Below, piece after piece: positions 1 through 10,115 of a stretch of 44,725 bases of DNA. This DNA comes from Enterococcus lemanii. GTDB taxonomy: Bacteria > Bacillota > Bacilli > Lactobacillales > Enterococcaceae. Every line of letters starts with the position of its first letter. The first letter of the stretch is position 1. The position numbers and the translations under genes were made by a program. The stretch is from the NCBI RefSeq assembly GCF_016909125.1, contig NZ_JAFBFD010000025.1, positions 1 through 44,725 of the forward strand, written 5' to 3'. A model generated the notes under the pieces. The model ran no database searches, was not told where the DNA came from, and was given only the letters and a program-made list of their open reading frames with translations.

Positions 1-288
1 TTAATTATAAGGGAAACAGATGCTTTTTTGTTATAGAAAGAAAAAGGGTGTTCTTACCAATTTCTTAGTAACAACACCAAATATTATAGACCCTAAATCC
101 TTAAGCGATTATGTGAGAGGATTTAGTGCCGTTTTATTAGTAATATATAGAAATAAACGATAAAATAGTTTTAAGTCAATCAAAACAAGAAGTAGAATCA
201 AAAAATAAAATACGAATTGAGCGTGCAATTCAGTTCGAGGGTAGCAAATTAGTAAGTTTAATTTAAAAAAGGGAGGGGCGCGATTTGA
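1..288 (+). other. Left-edge region with a possible decayed coding remnant
   Basis: No complete gene is supported here. An ATG at 20, preceded by an AAGGGA-like ribosome site, opens a 47-codon frame ending at 163. A second frame with no start codon continues from the stop at 141 to a stop at 265 and reads like ordinary soluble protein (many charged residues). The two frames overlap by about 20 bases, as a gene broken by a frameshift would look, but both are short and could be chance. I recognise no family. The ribosome site for the next gene (GGGAGGGG) is at about 270-277. Confidence 0.25.
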
Positions 289-1755
289 ATGAGTTTTTTT
301 AAAGATTTACACATCGTTTGGCAAATTCTTATCGTTTTCTTTACATTTAATACTATAATTGCCTTATACACGGTTTTTCATCGTCCACGCTCAATTGCGA
401 GTGTCTTTGCGTGGATGTTTGCGTTGATTTTTATTCCAGGGATTGGTTTCTTACTTTATTTATTTGCTGGTCGCGGCATTGATCGAGAAATTATTAAAAA
501 ATACGCCAATCAACAAAACGATCAGATTGCTGAAATTAATGCTCGAATTGAAAGCCAAAATCAGCAACTGAAAGGGAATATCGTTCCGAATGGAGAAGGT
601 CTTTTAAAAAACTTTTTGAAAAATCATGAGGAGACTTTATTAACAAAAGGAAATCAAGTTGAAGTAATTACTGATGGAAAAGAAAAGTTTTCACGTATGT
701 TCAGAGATATCGAACAGGCGAAAGAAACAATCCATGTCGAATATTACGCCATATTTAACGATAAAATTGGTAATGCTTTTTTGAATTTATTAGTCAAAAA
801 GGCGCAGGAAGGGGTACAAGTTCGGGTGATTTTTGACCCGTTTGGTGGCAATGTCCGTTTAAAGTTTTTTAAACCTTTAAGTGACAGTGGCGGACAAGTG
901 TTGCCATTTATTACCGCGCATAAATTTATTCGAAAAACACGTTTGAATTATCATTTGCATCGAAAAATTGTGATAATTGACGGCAAAATTAGTTGGACGG
1001 GTGGTTTTAATGTTGGCGATCAATACTTAACATTAACTAAAAAATTTGGCTTTTGGCGAGATACTCATTTTCGTATTGTCGGGATGGCGTCTTATGGCTT
1101 TCAAGAAATCTTTTTACGTGATTGGAACGTTTCGGCCTTAGATCCAAGTCAACGCTTGTCGTATGATTTGGATTACTTTAAATTCATTGAACCTTCGCAA
1201 GAATCCGCGGTAAGTATTCACGTTGTCGGAGATGGTCCAGAAGATGATGCTCAAACTTTAAAAGGCAGTTTCATTAAAATGCTATTGGGCGCAAAAAAAC
1301 GTGTCTGGTTTCAAACACCGTATTTAATTCCCGATGACTCAATGATTGAAGCGATTTTAATGGCCGTTCAATCAGGAATCGATGTACGTATAATGATTCC
1401 TTGTATGCCCGATCATCCGTTTATTTACCGTGCTACACAGTATTATGCGAATTTTTTACATCAACATGGCGTAAAAATTTATATTTACCATGGTGGTTTT
1501 CTACATGCAAAAGTCGTGCTAATGGATGATATGTTGTCCTCATTTGGTACGATGAATCAAGATATCCGTAGTTATGCCTTGAACTTTGAAGTAAATGCGT
1601 TTGCCTACAGTGAACCATTAAATCGTCAATTAACGCAAATTTTTGAAGCGGATGTGGAACAATCGATTTTATTAACGGATGCGATGATTGAACAACAACC
1701 CCGTAGTTTACGTTTTAAACAAAGTTTTGCTCGTTTAATGTCTCCGATTCTTTAA
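289..1755 (+). CDS. cls: Cardiolipin synthase, two-HKD phospholipase D type
   Basis: Membrane enzyme that condenses two phosphatidylglycerol molecules into cardiolipin and glycerol. Seen: 488 residues, the usual length for bacterial Cls. Two N-terminal membrane helices (about residues 8-28 and 36-60) form the hairpin typical of the family. The first HKD motif (HLHRKIVIIDG followed by GGFN) is near residues 222-243 and the second (HAKVVLMDD followed by GTMN) near 403-420. A strong GGGAGGGG ribosome site supports the ATG at 289. It converges with the RNase H-family gene on the other strand, the two stop codons overlapping by two bases. Both catalytic motifs are intact, so an active enzyme is expected. 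The family is clear; which of several possible Cls paralogues this is cannot be told from sequence alone. Confidence 0.95.
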   Translation: MSFFKDLHIVWQILIVFFTFNTIIALYTVFHRPRSIASVFAWMFALIFIPGIGFLLYLFAGRGIDREIIKKYANQQNDQIAEINARIESQNQQLKGNIVPNGEGLLKNFLKNHEETLLTKGNQVEVITDGKEKFSRMFRDIEQAKETIHVEYYAIFNDKIGNAFLNLLVKKAQEGVQVRVIFDPFGGNVRLKFFKPLSDSGGQVLPFITAHKFIRKTRLNYHLHRKIVIIDGKISWTGGFNVGDQYLTLTKKFGFWRDTHFRIVGMASYGFQEIFLRDWNVSALDPSQRLSYDLDYFKFIEPSQESAVSIHVVGDGPEDDAQTLKGSFIKMLLGAKKRVWFQTPYLIPDDSMIEAILMAVQSGIDVRIMIPCMPDHPFIYRATQYYANFLHQHGVKIYIYHGGFLHAKVVLMDDMLSSFGTMNQDIRSYALNFEVNAFAYSEPLNRQLTQIFEADVEQSILLTDAMIEQQPRSLRFKQSFARLMSPIL

Positions 1756-2159
1756 TTTTTCTTTTTTAATTGTTTTTGTAAACCTTGTCGTGCTAAATTG
1801 TCGGCACCCTTATTTTGGCTTTCAGGAATCCAACGTAAGTACAAATTTGGAAATAAAATAAGCTTTTCTTGAATGTTTAATAAGTATTTTTGGAAATCTA
1901 AGTTTTTTGTGTAGTTCTTTTGAACAGTTTCTGCTAGAATTTTACTATCCGTATAAACAATAATTGCTTCATTGTTTTTTTGTTGGGTAATTAAATCGTC
2001 AAGTAAAGCGACAAAAGTGGCAAATTCTGCTTGGTGATTGGTTAAATGAGGGAGGACAATCGACTTTTGGACGTACAGATTTTCTCCTACTAAAATAATG
2101 CCGCCAGCGCTAGGTCCAGGATTGCCTTTTGTTGAGGCATCGATATAAGCTTTAATCAT
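1752..2159 (-). CDS. RNase HI-family protein (retroviral-type RNase H fold)
   Basis: Predicted RNase H-fold protein of 135 residues acting on RNA in RNA/DNA hybrids. Seen: the first strand and acidic residue in YIDASTKGNPGPSAGG (Asp7), an Asp/Glu-containing helix around NHQAEFATF, a third acidic residue in IVYTDSKIL, and the C-terminal DNLARQG segment. These match the four-acidic-residue pattern of the RNase HI superfamily, in the short form found in Bacilli (YpeP/YpdQ-like), without the extended basic handle of E. coli RnhA. It is transcribed away from the EbsA-like gene and converges on cls. Whether it is a true RNase H or an acyl-tRNA-binding or degenerate relative is not settled by sequence; the acidic residues look conserved. 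Confidence 0.8.
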   Translation of the reverse strand: MIKAYIDASTKGNPGPSAGGIILVGENLYVQKSIVLPHLTNHQAEFATFVALLDDLITQQKNNEAIIVYTDSKILAETVQKNYTKNLDFQKYLLNIQEKLILFPNLYLRWIPESQNKGADNLARQGLQKQLKKKN

Positions 2160-2225
2160 ATTTTTTCTCCTACAATTGTTTTATTTACTTATTATACTTG
2201 AGGAAGGAGTAATTCAAAAGAAACT

Positions 2226-2645
2226 ATGAGAGATAAATTTCATTGGCGCTTAGAATTGGCCTATGCAATTATTTATTGGTCATTTACATACAGTTTTTTA
2301 TTTTTGGGGCTTATTTTAAGTTTGGAAAAAGCTCATCTCAATTGGCGAAGTCTCGTTGCCTTCGTGGTCTTCTTTTCCTTAATAGTAATTGATCGACGCC
2401 GTTTTATTCAATTTACGGACAATCAAATGAAGCTTTCTTATGGGAATTACTGGAAAAAAGTGGCGATTACTTATCAAGCTTGTGAGAAAGTTGAAGTGTT
2501 TGTAGATGCTTTATTGATTCATCATCAAACAAAAAAAACACTATTATATTTTAGTGAAAAAGAAAAAGAAAAGATGCTTTTGTACTTAGAAAAAATGTAT
2601 CCTGGGAAAATCATTTATCATGCGAATAAATATGATCAATCTTAA
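2226..2645 (+). CDS. ebsA: EbsA-like membrane protein
   Basis: Small membrane protein of 139 residues resembling the enterococcal EbsA family, which was first noted near the pheromone-responsive surface-expression locus of E. faecalis and has no firm biochemical function. Seen: a short N-terminus (RDKFHWRLELAYAIIYW), two membrane helices (about residues 14-34 and 42-60), then a cytoplasmic-looking C-terminal domain of about 75 residues rich in Lys and Glu. Context supports the name: EbsA genes commonly sit between an RNase H gene and lspA in enterococci, as here. The AGGAG upstream is unusually far from the ATG (about 17 bases), so the exact start is slightly uncertain. The family call is from memory of sequence style and context. 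Confidence 0.6.
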   Translation: MRDKFHWRLELAYAIIYWSFTYSFLFLGLILSLEKAHLNWRSLVAFVVFFSLIVIDRRRFIQFTDNQMKLSYGNYWKKVAITYQACEKVEVFVDALLIHHQTKKTLLYFSEKEKEKMLLYLEKMYPGKIIYHANKYDQS

Positions 2646-2660
2646 ATGAGGTGAGTGATT

Positions 2661-3350
2661 GTGGGACAGCAAGCAAAAACTTTTTTAATCAGTTTTAATC
2701 GGATTGAAAAATGGATGAAAGAAGAGTTAGGGAATCCGCGGAACATGGGCTTTAGCCAGATGGTACGGCATCTATCTAAACGTGAAGATTTGCCTGTAAA
2801 AAAATATGAGGATGATTTATTACAAATCTCACAACTGCGAAATGCCATTGTGCATGAGCAAGTGGGGGAAGACTTTATCATCGCTGAACCCAACCAATGG
2901 ATTGTTTATCGAATCACTCTAATTGAAAGTGAAATGATGCGCCCCGAGCTTGTACTGCCTCGGTTTAAAAAGCATGTGACAGGTTTTGAACAAACGATGC
3001 CGTTATCGGAGTTATTACAAATTGTGGCAACCAAACGCTATTCACAATTTCCTTTGTACGATCATGGTCGCTTTATTGGCTTGATAACATTACGAGGAAT
3101 TGGTTATTGGTTTACTAAAGAAAGTTTGGCTGGGAATGTTTCTTTGCATAACAAAATTGCCAAAGATTTAATTGTTTCAAATGAAAAACCAGCAAACTAT
3201 CAATTTGTCTCTGTTAATTGTCCGATTTCAAAAGTGGAGTCAATGTTTAATAATAACGGAATGCTAGAAGCTATCTTAATTACTGAAGACGGACAGGCTT
3301 CTGGCACACTACAGGGCATCATTCGCCCGAGAGATATACTGAATGATTAG
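2661..3350 (+). CDS. CBS-domain protein, function unknown
   Basis: Cytoplasmic protein of about 229 residues with an N-terminal helical region (about 1-95) followed by a pair of CBS-type modules (about 95-228). CBS pairs usually bind adenine nucleotides and act as sensors. Seen: the pattern MPLSELLQIVATKRYSQFPL then FIGLITLRGI in the first repeat, and a related second repeat ending in GTLQGIIRPRDIL. The start is placed at GTG 2661, because GAGGTG at 2648-2653 is 7 bases upstream of it; the in-frame GTG at 2655 would leave only one base. It lies 15 bases after the EbsA-like gene and 15 bases before lspA, so co-transcription is likely. The ligand is unknown. Confidence 0.75.
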   Translation: MGQQAKTFLISFNRIEKWMKEELGNPRNMGFSQMVRHLSKREDLPVKKYEDDLLQISQLRNAIVHEQVGEDFIIAEPNQWIVYRITLIESEMMRPELVLPRFKKHVTGFEQTMPLSELLQIVATKRYSQFPLYDHGRFIGLITLRGIGYWFTKESLAGNVSLHNKIAKDLIVSNEKPANYQFVSVNCPISKVESMFNNNGMLEAILITEDGQASGTLQGIIRPRDILND

Positions 3351-3365
3351 GAAAAGAGTGAAGTG

Positions 3366-3842
3366 ATGTTAGCAATTTATTTTTTAATTAGTGCTGTTTT
3401 TGTAGGAATTGACCAATGGGTAAAGTTTCTAGTCGTCAATCAGATTGATTATCAAGAAACGCGTAACTTTATACCTGGTGTTCTTTCTCTAACTCAGATT
3501 CATAATACGGGAGCAGCGTGGAGTATTTTTGAAGGACAAATGTGGTTCTTCTTTATCGTTACAATCGTTGCATGTGTCGTAATAACTTATTTATTAATCA
3601 AATATCAACGAGAATTTTGGTTATTTCCACTTGGATTAGCCTTGGTACTTGCCGGCGCTTTAGGCAATTTTATCGACCGGATCCGACTGGGTTATGTCGT
3701 TGATATGTTCCAAACGGAGTTCATGACCTTTCCTATTTTTAATGTGGCTGATGTGTCATTGTTTATTGGGGTGGCTTGCATTTTTATTTATACGCTTTTT
3801 GAAGAGCGATTGAAAGGGACGAAACATGGAAAATCAAATTAA
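3366..3842 (+). CDS. lspA: Lipoprotein signal peptidase II
   Basis: Membrane aspartyl protease that cuts the signal peptide of prolipoproteins before the lipid-modified cysteine. Seen: about 158 residues with four membrane helices, the family motif GALGNFIDRIRLGYVVDMF carrying the first catalytic Asp, and FNVADVSLFIG carrying the second. The N-terminal helix has the usual DQWVK motif. ATG 3366 is preferred to the GTG three bases upstream because of spacing to the GAG ribosome site. Its 3' end overlaps the start of the pseudouridine synthase gene by 17 bases, a lspA-rluD coupling typical of Firmicutes. At least one substrate is encoded in this window, the lipoprotein at 37391. Confidence 0.97.
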   Translation: MLAIYFLISAVFVGIDQWVKFLVVNQIDYQETRNFIPGVLSLTQIHNTGAAWSIFEGQMWFFFIVTIVACVVITYLLIKYQREFWLFPLGLALVLAGALGNFIDRIRLGYVVDMFQTEFMTFPIFNVADVSLFIGVACIFIYTLFEERLKGTKHGKSN

Positions 3843-4734
3843 AGTTAAGATTACAACTGAAACAGGGCGGGTTGATAAAGTTTTATCGGAGCGACTACCT
3901 GAATATAGTCGTTCACAAATTCAGCAATGGTTAAAAGAAGGTTGTATTTTTGTTGCTGGAAAACCAATCAAAGCCAAACATAAAGTTATCGCTGGAGAAG
4001 AAATTGAAATTCAAATTCCTGAACCAGAAGTACTAGATGTTTTAGCTGAAAATATTCCTTTAGAAATTGTTTATGAAGACAATGACGTAGCAGTAATCAA
4101 TAAACCACAAGGAATGGTCGTTCATCCTTCGGCAGGACACACTAACGGTACACTGGTTAATGCTTTGTTATACCATTTGAAAAATCTTTCAACGATTAAT
4201 GATGTGATTCGCCCAGGGATTGTGCATCGGATTGATAAAGACACCTCTGGGTTACTGATGGTAGCTAAAAGCGATTTTGCTCATGAATCATTAGCCAAAC
4301 AGTTGAAAGATAAAACGGCTTTGCGTAAATATGTTGCTTTGGTTCATGGGGTAATCCCTCATGACAAAGGCACGATCAATGCGCCAATTGGCCGTTCAAA
4401 AGTAAATCGAAAAAAGCAAGCCGTTTGCGCAGATGGGAAAACAGCAGTCACGCACTTTACTGTATTAGAGCGCTTTGAAGGATTTAGCCTAGTTGAGTTG
4501 CAATTAGAAACAGGCCGAACACATCAAATTCGGGTCCATATGCATTATATTGGTTTTCCACTAGCTGGAGATCCTGTCTATGGCCCCAGAAAAACACTAC
4601 CTGGCAAAGGTCAATTTTTACATGCCAAAATGCTAGGCTTTACTCATCCACGAACCGAAAAAGAGTTCATCTTTGAAGTACCACTACCAGAACTCTTTGA
4701 ACAAACTTTAGAAAAATTACGCGAAAACAATTGA
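3826..4734 (+). CDS. rluD: RluD-family 23S rRNA pseudouridine synthase
   Basis: Cytoplasmic enzyme that isomerises specific uridines in 23S rRNA. Seen: 302 residues; an N-terminal S4 RNA-binding domain (about 13-75: RVDKVLSERLPEYSRSQIQQWL) followed by the RluA/RluD catalytic domain. The signature GIVHRIDKDTSGLLMVAK holds the catalytic Asp, and a later GRTHQIRVHM motif is also characteristic. The start ATG overlaps the end of lspA. The likely pyr promoter begins at the last codon of this gene, so the pyr operon is probably transcribed independently, though readthrough is possible. It corresponds to Bacillus YlyB; the exact target uridines cannot be read from sequence. Confidence 0.93.
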   Translation: MENQIKVKITTETGRVDKVLSERLPEYSRSQIQQWLKEGCIFVAGKPIKAKHKVIAGEEIEIQIPEPEVLDVLAENIPLEIVYEDNDVAVINKPQGMVVHPSAGHTNGTLVNALLYHLKNLSTINDVIRPGIVHRIDKDTSGLLMVAKSDFAHESLAKQLKDKTALRKYVALVHGVIPHDKGTINAPIGRSKVNRKKQAVCADGKTAVTHFTVLERFEGFSLVELQLETGRTHQIRVHMHYIGFPLAGDPVYGPRKTLPGKGQFLHAKMLGFTHPRTEKEFIFEVPLPELFEQTLEKLRENN

Positions 4735-4759
4735 TTTTATCTAAAAAAAACGGTATAGT
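4731..4759 (+). promoter_or_regulatory. Predicted pyr operon promoter
   Basis: TTGATT at 4731-4736 and TATAGT at 4754-4759 are separated by exactly 17 bases, a good fit to a SigA promoter. It sits just upstream of the PyrR-type leader. Predicted from sequence only. Confidence 0.7.
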
Positions 4760-4779
4760 GTATTTAATCAAGTACATAG

Positions 4780-5517
<738 letters not shown>

Positions 5518-5518
5518 C

Positions 5519-6799
5519 GTGACAAAAAAATATAGAAACCCAGAGGCCATTTTGGATATTCATGAAAAGCCAAAACCATTGCCTTGGCTAGGGCTTAGTT
5601 TACAACACTTATTTACAATGTTTGGTGCAACGGTTTTAGTTCCACGTTTAGTCGGCTTAGATCCAGGTATCGCTCTTGTAAGTTCAGGACTAGGAACACT
5701 CGTCTACTTACTAATTACCAAAGGGAAAATCCCGGCTTACTTAGGAAGTAGCTTTGCCTTTATCGCCGCCATGCAAATGCTAATGAAAACGCAAGGTTAT
5801 CCAGCAATTGCACAAGGAGCGATGACAACCGGATTAGTTTATCTCATTGTTGCAATGATCGTTAAACGTAGCGGATCAGCTTGGCTAGATAAAGTTTTAC
5901 CTCCGATTGTTGTTGGGCCGGTTGTAATGGTTATTGGGTTAGGATTAGCAGCAAATGCCGCGAACAGCGCGATGTTTAACACCGCTGGGGAGTATGATTT
6001 TCGGTACGTCTTTGTTGCTTTAATAACCTTAGCTTTAACAATTTTCTTCAACATGTGGTTTAAAGGGTTTCTTGGTTTAATCCCAATCTTATTAGGAATT
6101 GTCAGTGGGTATTTTGTGGCACTTATTACTGGAATTGTTGATACAAATATCATTACCCAAGCGAGTTGGTTTTCTTTACCTAATTTCGAAATCCCTTTCG
6201 TACAATATCAACCAACTTTACAAATTGGGGCAATTGTAACCATGGCACCGATTGCTTTTGTGACAATGACTGAACACATTGGTCACTTAATGGTTTTAAA
6301 CAAGCTAACGAAAAGAAATTTCTTTGAAGATCCTGGTTTAAGTAAAACGTTAGCGGGTGATGGGGTAGCCCAAATAGTAGCTGGTTTCATTGGTGGTCCT
6401 CCGACGACGAGTTATGGTGAAAATATCGGGGTCTTAGCGATTACACGTGTTCATAGTGTGTTTGTCATCGCAGGTGCAGCTATACTAGCTGTTGCGCTTG
6501 GATTTGTTGGGAAAATTAGCGCGGTTATCTTAAGTATCCCAAACCCTGTTATTTCTGGAATTAGTTTTGTGTTATTTGGTGTCATCGCTGCTAGTGGGTT
6601 AAAAATTTTAATCGAAAATAAAGTTGATTTTGATAAGAAAAAGAATTTAATTATTGCTTCAGTTATTTTAGTTGTAGGAATTGGTGGTTTAGTTCTTGAA
6701 GTGGGCACCTTTACGTTATCTGCAATGGCGTTAGCAACAGTATTAGGAATCGCATTAAATCTTATTCTGCCAGAAGTCTCTCGCAGCGAAGAGGACTAA
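5519..6799 (+). CDS. pyrP: Uracil permease (NCS2 family)
   Basis: Proton-coupled uracil importer of the inner membrane. Seen: 426 residues with about 12-14 hydrophobic helices; early signature [21 protein letters not shown]; the NCS2 substrate-site region [22 protein letters not shown]; and [20 protein letters not shown], which are all typical of PyrP/UraA. It starts with GTG (5519), with AAGGAGAGGAAG just upstream inside the end of pyrR. Its position second in the pyr operon under PyrR control fits uracil salvage supplying UMP together with the weak UPRT activity of PyrR. Confidence 0.96.
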   Translation: MTKKYRNPEAILDIHEKPKPLPWLGLSLQHLFTMFGATVLVPRLVGLDPGIALVSSGLGTLVYLLITKGKIPAYLGSSFAFIAAMQMLMKTQGYPAIAQGAMTTGLVYLIVAMIVKRSGSAWLDKVLPPIVVGPVVMVIGLGLAANAANSAMFNTAGEYDFRYVFVALITLALTIFFNMWFKGFLGLIPILLGIVSGYFVALITGIVDTNIITQASWFSLPNFEIPFVQYQPTLQIGAIVTMAPIAFVTMTEHIGHLMVLNKLTKRNFFEDPGLSKTLAGDGVAQIVAGFIGGPPTTSYGENIGVLAITRVHSVFVIAGAAILAVALGFVGKISAVILSIPNPVISGISFVLFGVIAASGLKILIENKVDFDKKKNLIIASVILVVGIGGLVLEVGTFTLSAMALATVLGIALNLILPEVSRSEED

Positions 6800-6812
6800 G
6801 AGGAGGTCAATC

Positions 6813-7739
6813 ATGATAATTGAATCAGGACGAGTGAGTATAAAACATTTATTAACGGTGGAAGCATTATCTGATCAAGAAGTAATGGGTCTGATTACGC
6901 GCGGACAAGAATTTAAACAAGGTGCAAAATGGCAACCTGAAAAAGAACAATATTTTGCGACAAATTTGTTCTTTGAAAATAGCACAAGAACGCATAAGAG
7001 CTTTGAAGTGGCGGAACGAAAATTAGGGATTGAAACAATTGAATTTGAAGAATCAAAAAGTTCTGTTCAAAAAGGAGAAACACTCTATGATACGGTCCTA
7101 ACCATGTCCGCGATTGGGGTCGATGTGGCCGTAATTCGCCACGGTGATGAACATTACTATGATAATTTGATTGAAAGTCGCACCATCCAATGTGGCATTA
7201 TCAATGGCGGTGATGGTAGTGGACAACACCCTACGCAATGCTTGCTTGATTTAATGACAATTTATGAAGAATTCGGTAAGTTTGAAGATTTAAAAGTTGC
7301 CATTGTTGGTGACATTACGCATTCACGTGTAGCTAAATCAAACATGCAAATGTTGAAACGACTTGGCGCAAAAGTTTTCTTCTCAGGTCCACGTGAATGG
7401 TATGCAGAAGAATTTGAAGTTTATGGCCATTATTTACCGTTAGATGAACTCGTCGAAAAAGTTGATGTCATGATGATGCTTCGTGTCCAACATGAGCGCC
7501 ATGATGGTGGAGAGAGTTTTTCAAAAGAAGAGTATCATGAAAAATATGGCTTAACAGAAAGCCGTGCGAAAAAAATGCAACCCCATGCAATTATTATGCA
7601 TCCAGCACCGGTGAATCGGGATGTTGAATTGGCAGATTCTTTAGTTGAAGGGATGCAATCAAGAATTATTACTCAAATGTCAAATGGCGTGTTTGTTCGG
7701 ATGGCAATTTTAGAAGCTGTTTTAACCGGAAGAGCTTAG
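6813..7739 (+). CDS. pyrB: Aspartate carbamoyltransferase catalytic chain
   Basis: Makes N-carbamoyl-L-aspartate from carbamoyl phosphate and aspartate, the second step of pyrimidine synthesis. Seen: 308 residues; carbamoyl-phosphate loop [25 protein letters not shown] motif; C-terminal [12 protein letters not shown]. No regulatory PyrI chain gene is nearby, as expected for Gram-positive trimeric enzymes that are controlled at the RNA level. AGGAGG precedes the ATG by 7 bases and the gene follows pyrP by 13 bases. Confidence 0.97.
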   Translation: MIIESGRVSIKHLLTVEALSDQEVMGLITRGQEFKQGAKWQPEKEQYFATNLFFENSTRTHKSFEVAERKLGIETIEFEESKSSVQKGETLYDTVLTMSAIGVDVAVIRHGDEHYYDNLIESRTIQCGIINGGDGSGQHPTQCLLDLMTIYEEFGKFEDLKVAIVGDITHSRVAKSNMQMLKRLGAKVFFSGPREWYAEEFEVYGHYLPLDELVEKVDVMMMLRVQHERHDGGESFSKEEYHEKYGLTESRAKKMQPHAIIMHPAPVNRDVELADSLVEGMQSRIITQMSNGVFVRMAILEAVLTGRA

Positions 7740-7753
7740 GAGGAGAAGAAAAC

Positions 7754-9037
7754 ATGAATACACTGATTAAAAACGGGAAAATTATTTCCCACGATAATGA
7801 ACTAACTACAGTTGATCTTTGGATTAAAGAAGGGAAAATCCATGCAATTGGAGAAGCTTTTGAAGAAACAACTTTTGATAAAGTGATTGATGCCAAAGGA
7901 AACTTAGTCACACCAGGCTTAGTGGATGTTCATGTACACTTTAGAGAACCAGGCTTCACTTATAAAGAAACAATCGCGACAGGAAGTTTAGCAGCTGCTA
8001 GAGGAGGCTTTACGACGGTTTGTGCGATGCCAAATTTAAACCCAGTCCCAGATACGGTTGAAAAATTTAACCAAGTGCAAGAAATCATTGATAAAGATGC
8101 GGTTGTTAAAGTTTTACAATATGCTCCGATTACGGAAGAATTGCGAAGTGATCGTCTTGTCGATTACGCCGGATTAAAAGCAGCTGGTGCGTTTGCTTTT
8201 ACAAATGATGGCGTTGGTGTACAAACGGCAGGCACGATGTACTTAGCGATGAAAGAAGCCGCAAAAAATAAGATGGCGATTGTAGCACATACCGAAGATG
8301 AATCTTTACTTTTTGGTGGTGTGATGCATGCAGGTACGCGTTCAGAAGAATTAGGGTTGCCAGGGATTATTAGTGCTACTGAATCTTCACAAATTGCTCG
8401 CGATCTACTATTAGCTGAAGAGACGGGTGTCCATTACCATGTCTGCCATGTTTCAAGTAAAGAAAGTGTTCGAATTATTCGTGAAGCAAAAAAAGCGGGT
8501 GTCCATGTGACGTGTGAGGTTTGTCCACATCACTTAGTTTTACATGATCAAGATATTCCAGAAGATCATGGTTACTGGAAAATGAATCCCCCATTAAGAG
8601 GCAGTGAAGACCAACAAGCGCTAATTGAAGGCTTACTAGACGGGACAATCGATTGTATTGCAACCGATCACGCGCCTCACAGTCATGAAGAAAAAAATCA
8701 AAGTTTCTTACAATCGCCATTCGGAATTGTTGGTTCTGAATATGCTTTTCAAATGGTTTATACCCATTTTGTAAAAACTGGAATCTTCACTTTAGAACAA
8801 GTGATTGATTGGTTGACCGTTAAGCCAGCTGAGATTTTCGGATTAGAAGCAGGGCGCTTAACCATTGGTGCCGCGGCAGACTTAGCAATCTTTGATTTAG
8901 AAACAGAGTATACCGTCGATGACGAGCAATTTTTATCAAAAAGTGTGAACACGCCATTTGTTGGCTGGAAATTGTTTGGCGATACAACTGCAACACTTGT
9001 TGATGGAAAAATTGCATGGGAAAAAGGGGGAATATAA
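7754..9037 (+). CDS. pyrC: Dihydroorotase
   Basis: Zinc amidohydrolase that closes carbamoyl aspartate to dihydroorotate. Seen: 427 residues, the length of the type I form found in Gram-positives. Metal-binding motif [10 protein letters not shown] near 59-68; further metal ligands around HTEDE and HVSS; and [14 protein letters not shown] carrying the catalytic Asp. It lies 14 bases after pyrB and ends one base before carA. Confidence 0.97.
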   Translation: MNTLIKNGKIISHDNELTTVDLWIKEGKIHAIGEAFEETTFDKVIDAKGNLVTPGLVDVHVHFREPGFTYKETIATGSLAAARGGFTTVCAMPNLNPVPDTVEKFNQVQEIIDKDAVVKVLQYAPITEELRSDRLVDYAGLKAAGAFAFTNDGVGVQTAGTMYLAMKEAAKNKMAIVAHTEDESLLFGGVMHAGTRSEELGLPGIISATESSQIARDLLLAEETGVHYHVCHVSSKESVRIIREAKKAGVHVTCEVCPHHLVLHDQDIPEDHGYWKMNPPLRGSEDQQALIEGLLDGTIDCIATDHAPHSHEEKNQSFLQSPFGIVGSEYAFQMVYTHFVKTGIFTLEQVIDWLTVKPAEIFGLEAGRLTIGAAADLAIFDLETEYTVDDEQFLSKSVNTPFVGWKLFGDTTATLVDGKIAWEKGGI

Positions 9038-9038
9038 G

Positions 9039-10115
9039 ATGAAACGTTGGCTAATACTAGAAGATGGAACTTATTTTGAAGGAGAAGGATTTGGTGCGCC
9101 AGTCAATGTCTTTGGTGAAATTATCTTCACAACAGGAATGACTGGTTACCAAGAAATGATTACAAACCCAAGCTCAAATGGCACAATTGTGACTTTTACT
9201 TATCCAACAATTGGTAACGCGGGTGTAAATCGAGACGACTATGAATCATTAATCCCGACTTGCAAAGGAGTAGTCGTAAAAGAACATGCACGCTTAGCCA
9301 GCAACTGGCGCAGTCAAATGACGTTAGATGAATTTCTAACTCGTAAAGGAATACCAGGTATTTCGGGGATTGATACGCGCGCATTGACTCGAAAGATTCG
9401 TGAAAAGGGCACAATGAAAGCCAGTATTGTTGATGCAGGTGATGAGTTATCACATGCGATTGATCAACTAAAAGCGGCTGTTTTGCCAACCAACCAAGTT
9501 GAACAAGTTTCAACAACGAAACCTTACTCAAATCCTGGTATCGGCCACCATGTTGTCATTTTAGATTTTGGTTTAAAACATAGTACGATGCGTGAACTTG
9601 TCAAACGCAACTGCCGTTTAACTGTGTTACCTTATACCGCTAGTGCAGAGGAAATTTTAGAATTAAGTCCAGATGGGGTATTATTAACAAACGGACCTGG
9701 AAATCCAGAAAGTATTACTCAAGTGATTCCAGTCATTCAAGCAATTCAAGGAAAACTGCCATTATTTGCAATTGCTTTAGGCCATCAACTTTTTGCTTTA
9801 GCAAATGGTGCAAAAATTTATAAAATGCCTTTTGGTCATCATGGTAATCATCCGGTCCGCCATTTACCAACAGGCAAAGTTCACTTTACCTCCCAAGGTC
9901 ATACTTATAATGTTGAAAAAGAAAGTCTTTCATCTGATGTTTTAGAAGTAACCTATACGGAAATTAATGATGGAACGATCGAAGGTTTAAAACACAAGCA
10001 ATACCCAGCAATCAGTGTCCAGTTCCAACCAGATGCAGCACCGGGCACACATGATGCACTTTACTTATATGACGAATTTATAGCAATGATGGATGCATGG
10101 AAGGGGAACAACTAA
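9039..10115 (+). CDS. carA: Carbamoyl-phosphate synthase small chain with a disabled glutaminase site
   Basis: Small subunit of carbamoyl-phosphate synthase, normally a class I glutamine amidotransferase feeding ammonia to CarB. Seen: 358 residues, normal length, with the N-terminal CarA domain ([32 protein letters not shown]) and a C-terminal amidotransferase fold. The nucleophile motif reads [10 protein letters not shown], where active enzymes have GICxGHQ, so the catalytic Cys is Ala246. The catalytic His-x-Glu/Asp motif reads FQPDAAPG, so the His is Gln330. The FGHxGxNHPV loop is one residue shorter (FGHHGNHPV). The reading frame is open and the rest is conserved, so this is not simple decay. 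Inferred: the pair probably uses free ammonia. Start ATG 9039 follows AAGGGGG; the longer upstream frame overlaps pyrC and is rejected. Confidence 0.93.
   Translation: MKRWLILEDGTYFEGEGFGAPVNVFGEIIFTTGMTGYQEMITNPSSNGTIVTFTYPTIGNAGVNRDDYESLIPTCKGVVVKEHARLASNWRSQMTLDEFLTRKGIPGISGIDTRALTRKIREKGTMKASIVDAGDELSHAIDQLKAAVLPTNQVEQVSTTKPYSNPGIGHHVVILDFGLKHSTMRELVKRNCRLTVLPYTASAEEILELSPDGVLLTNGPGNPESITQVIPVIQAIQGKLPLFAIALGHQLFALANGAKIYKMPFGHHGNHPVRHLPTGKVHFTSQGHTYNVEKESLSSDVLEVTYTEINDGTIEGLKHKQYPAISVQFQPDAAPGTHDALYLYDEFIAMMDAWKGNN

Noticed and set aside
8958-9038. Longer N-terminus for carA starting inside pyrC
   Set aside because: The extension overlaps pyrC in another frame and has no ribosome site; ATG 9039 has AAGGGGG upstream and begins at the conserved N-terminus.
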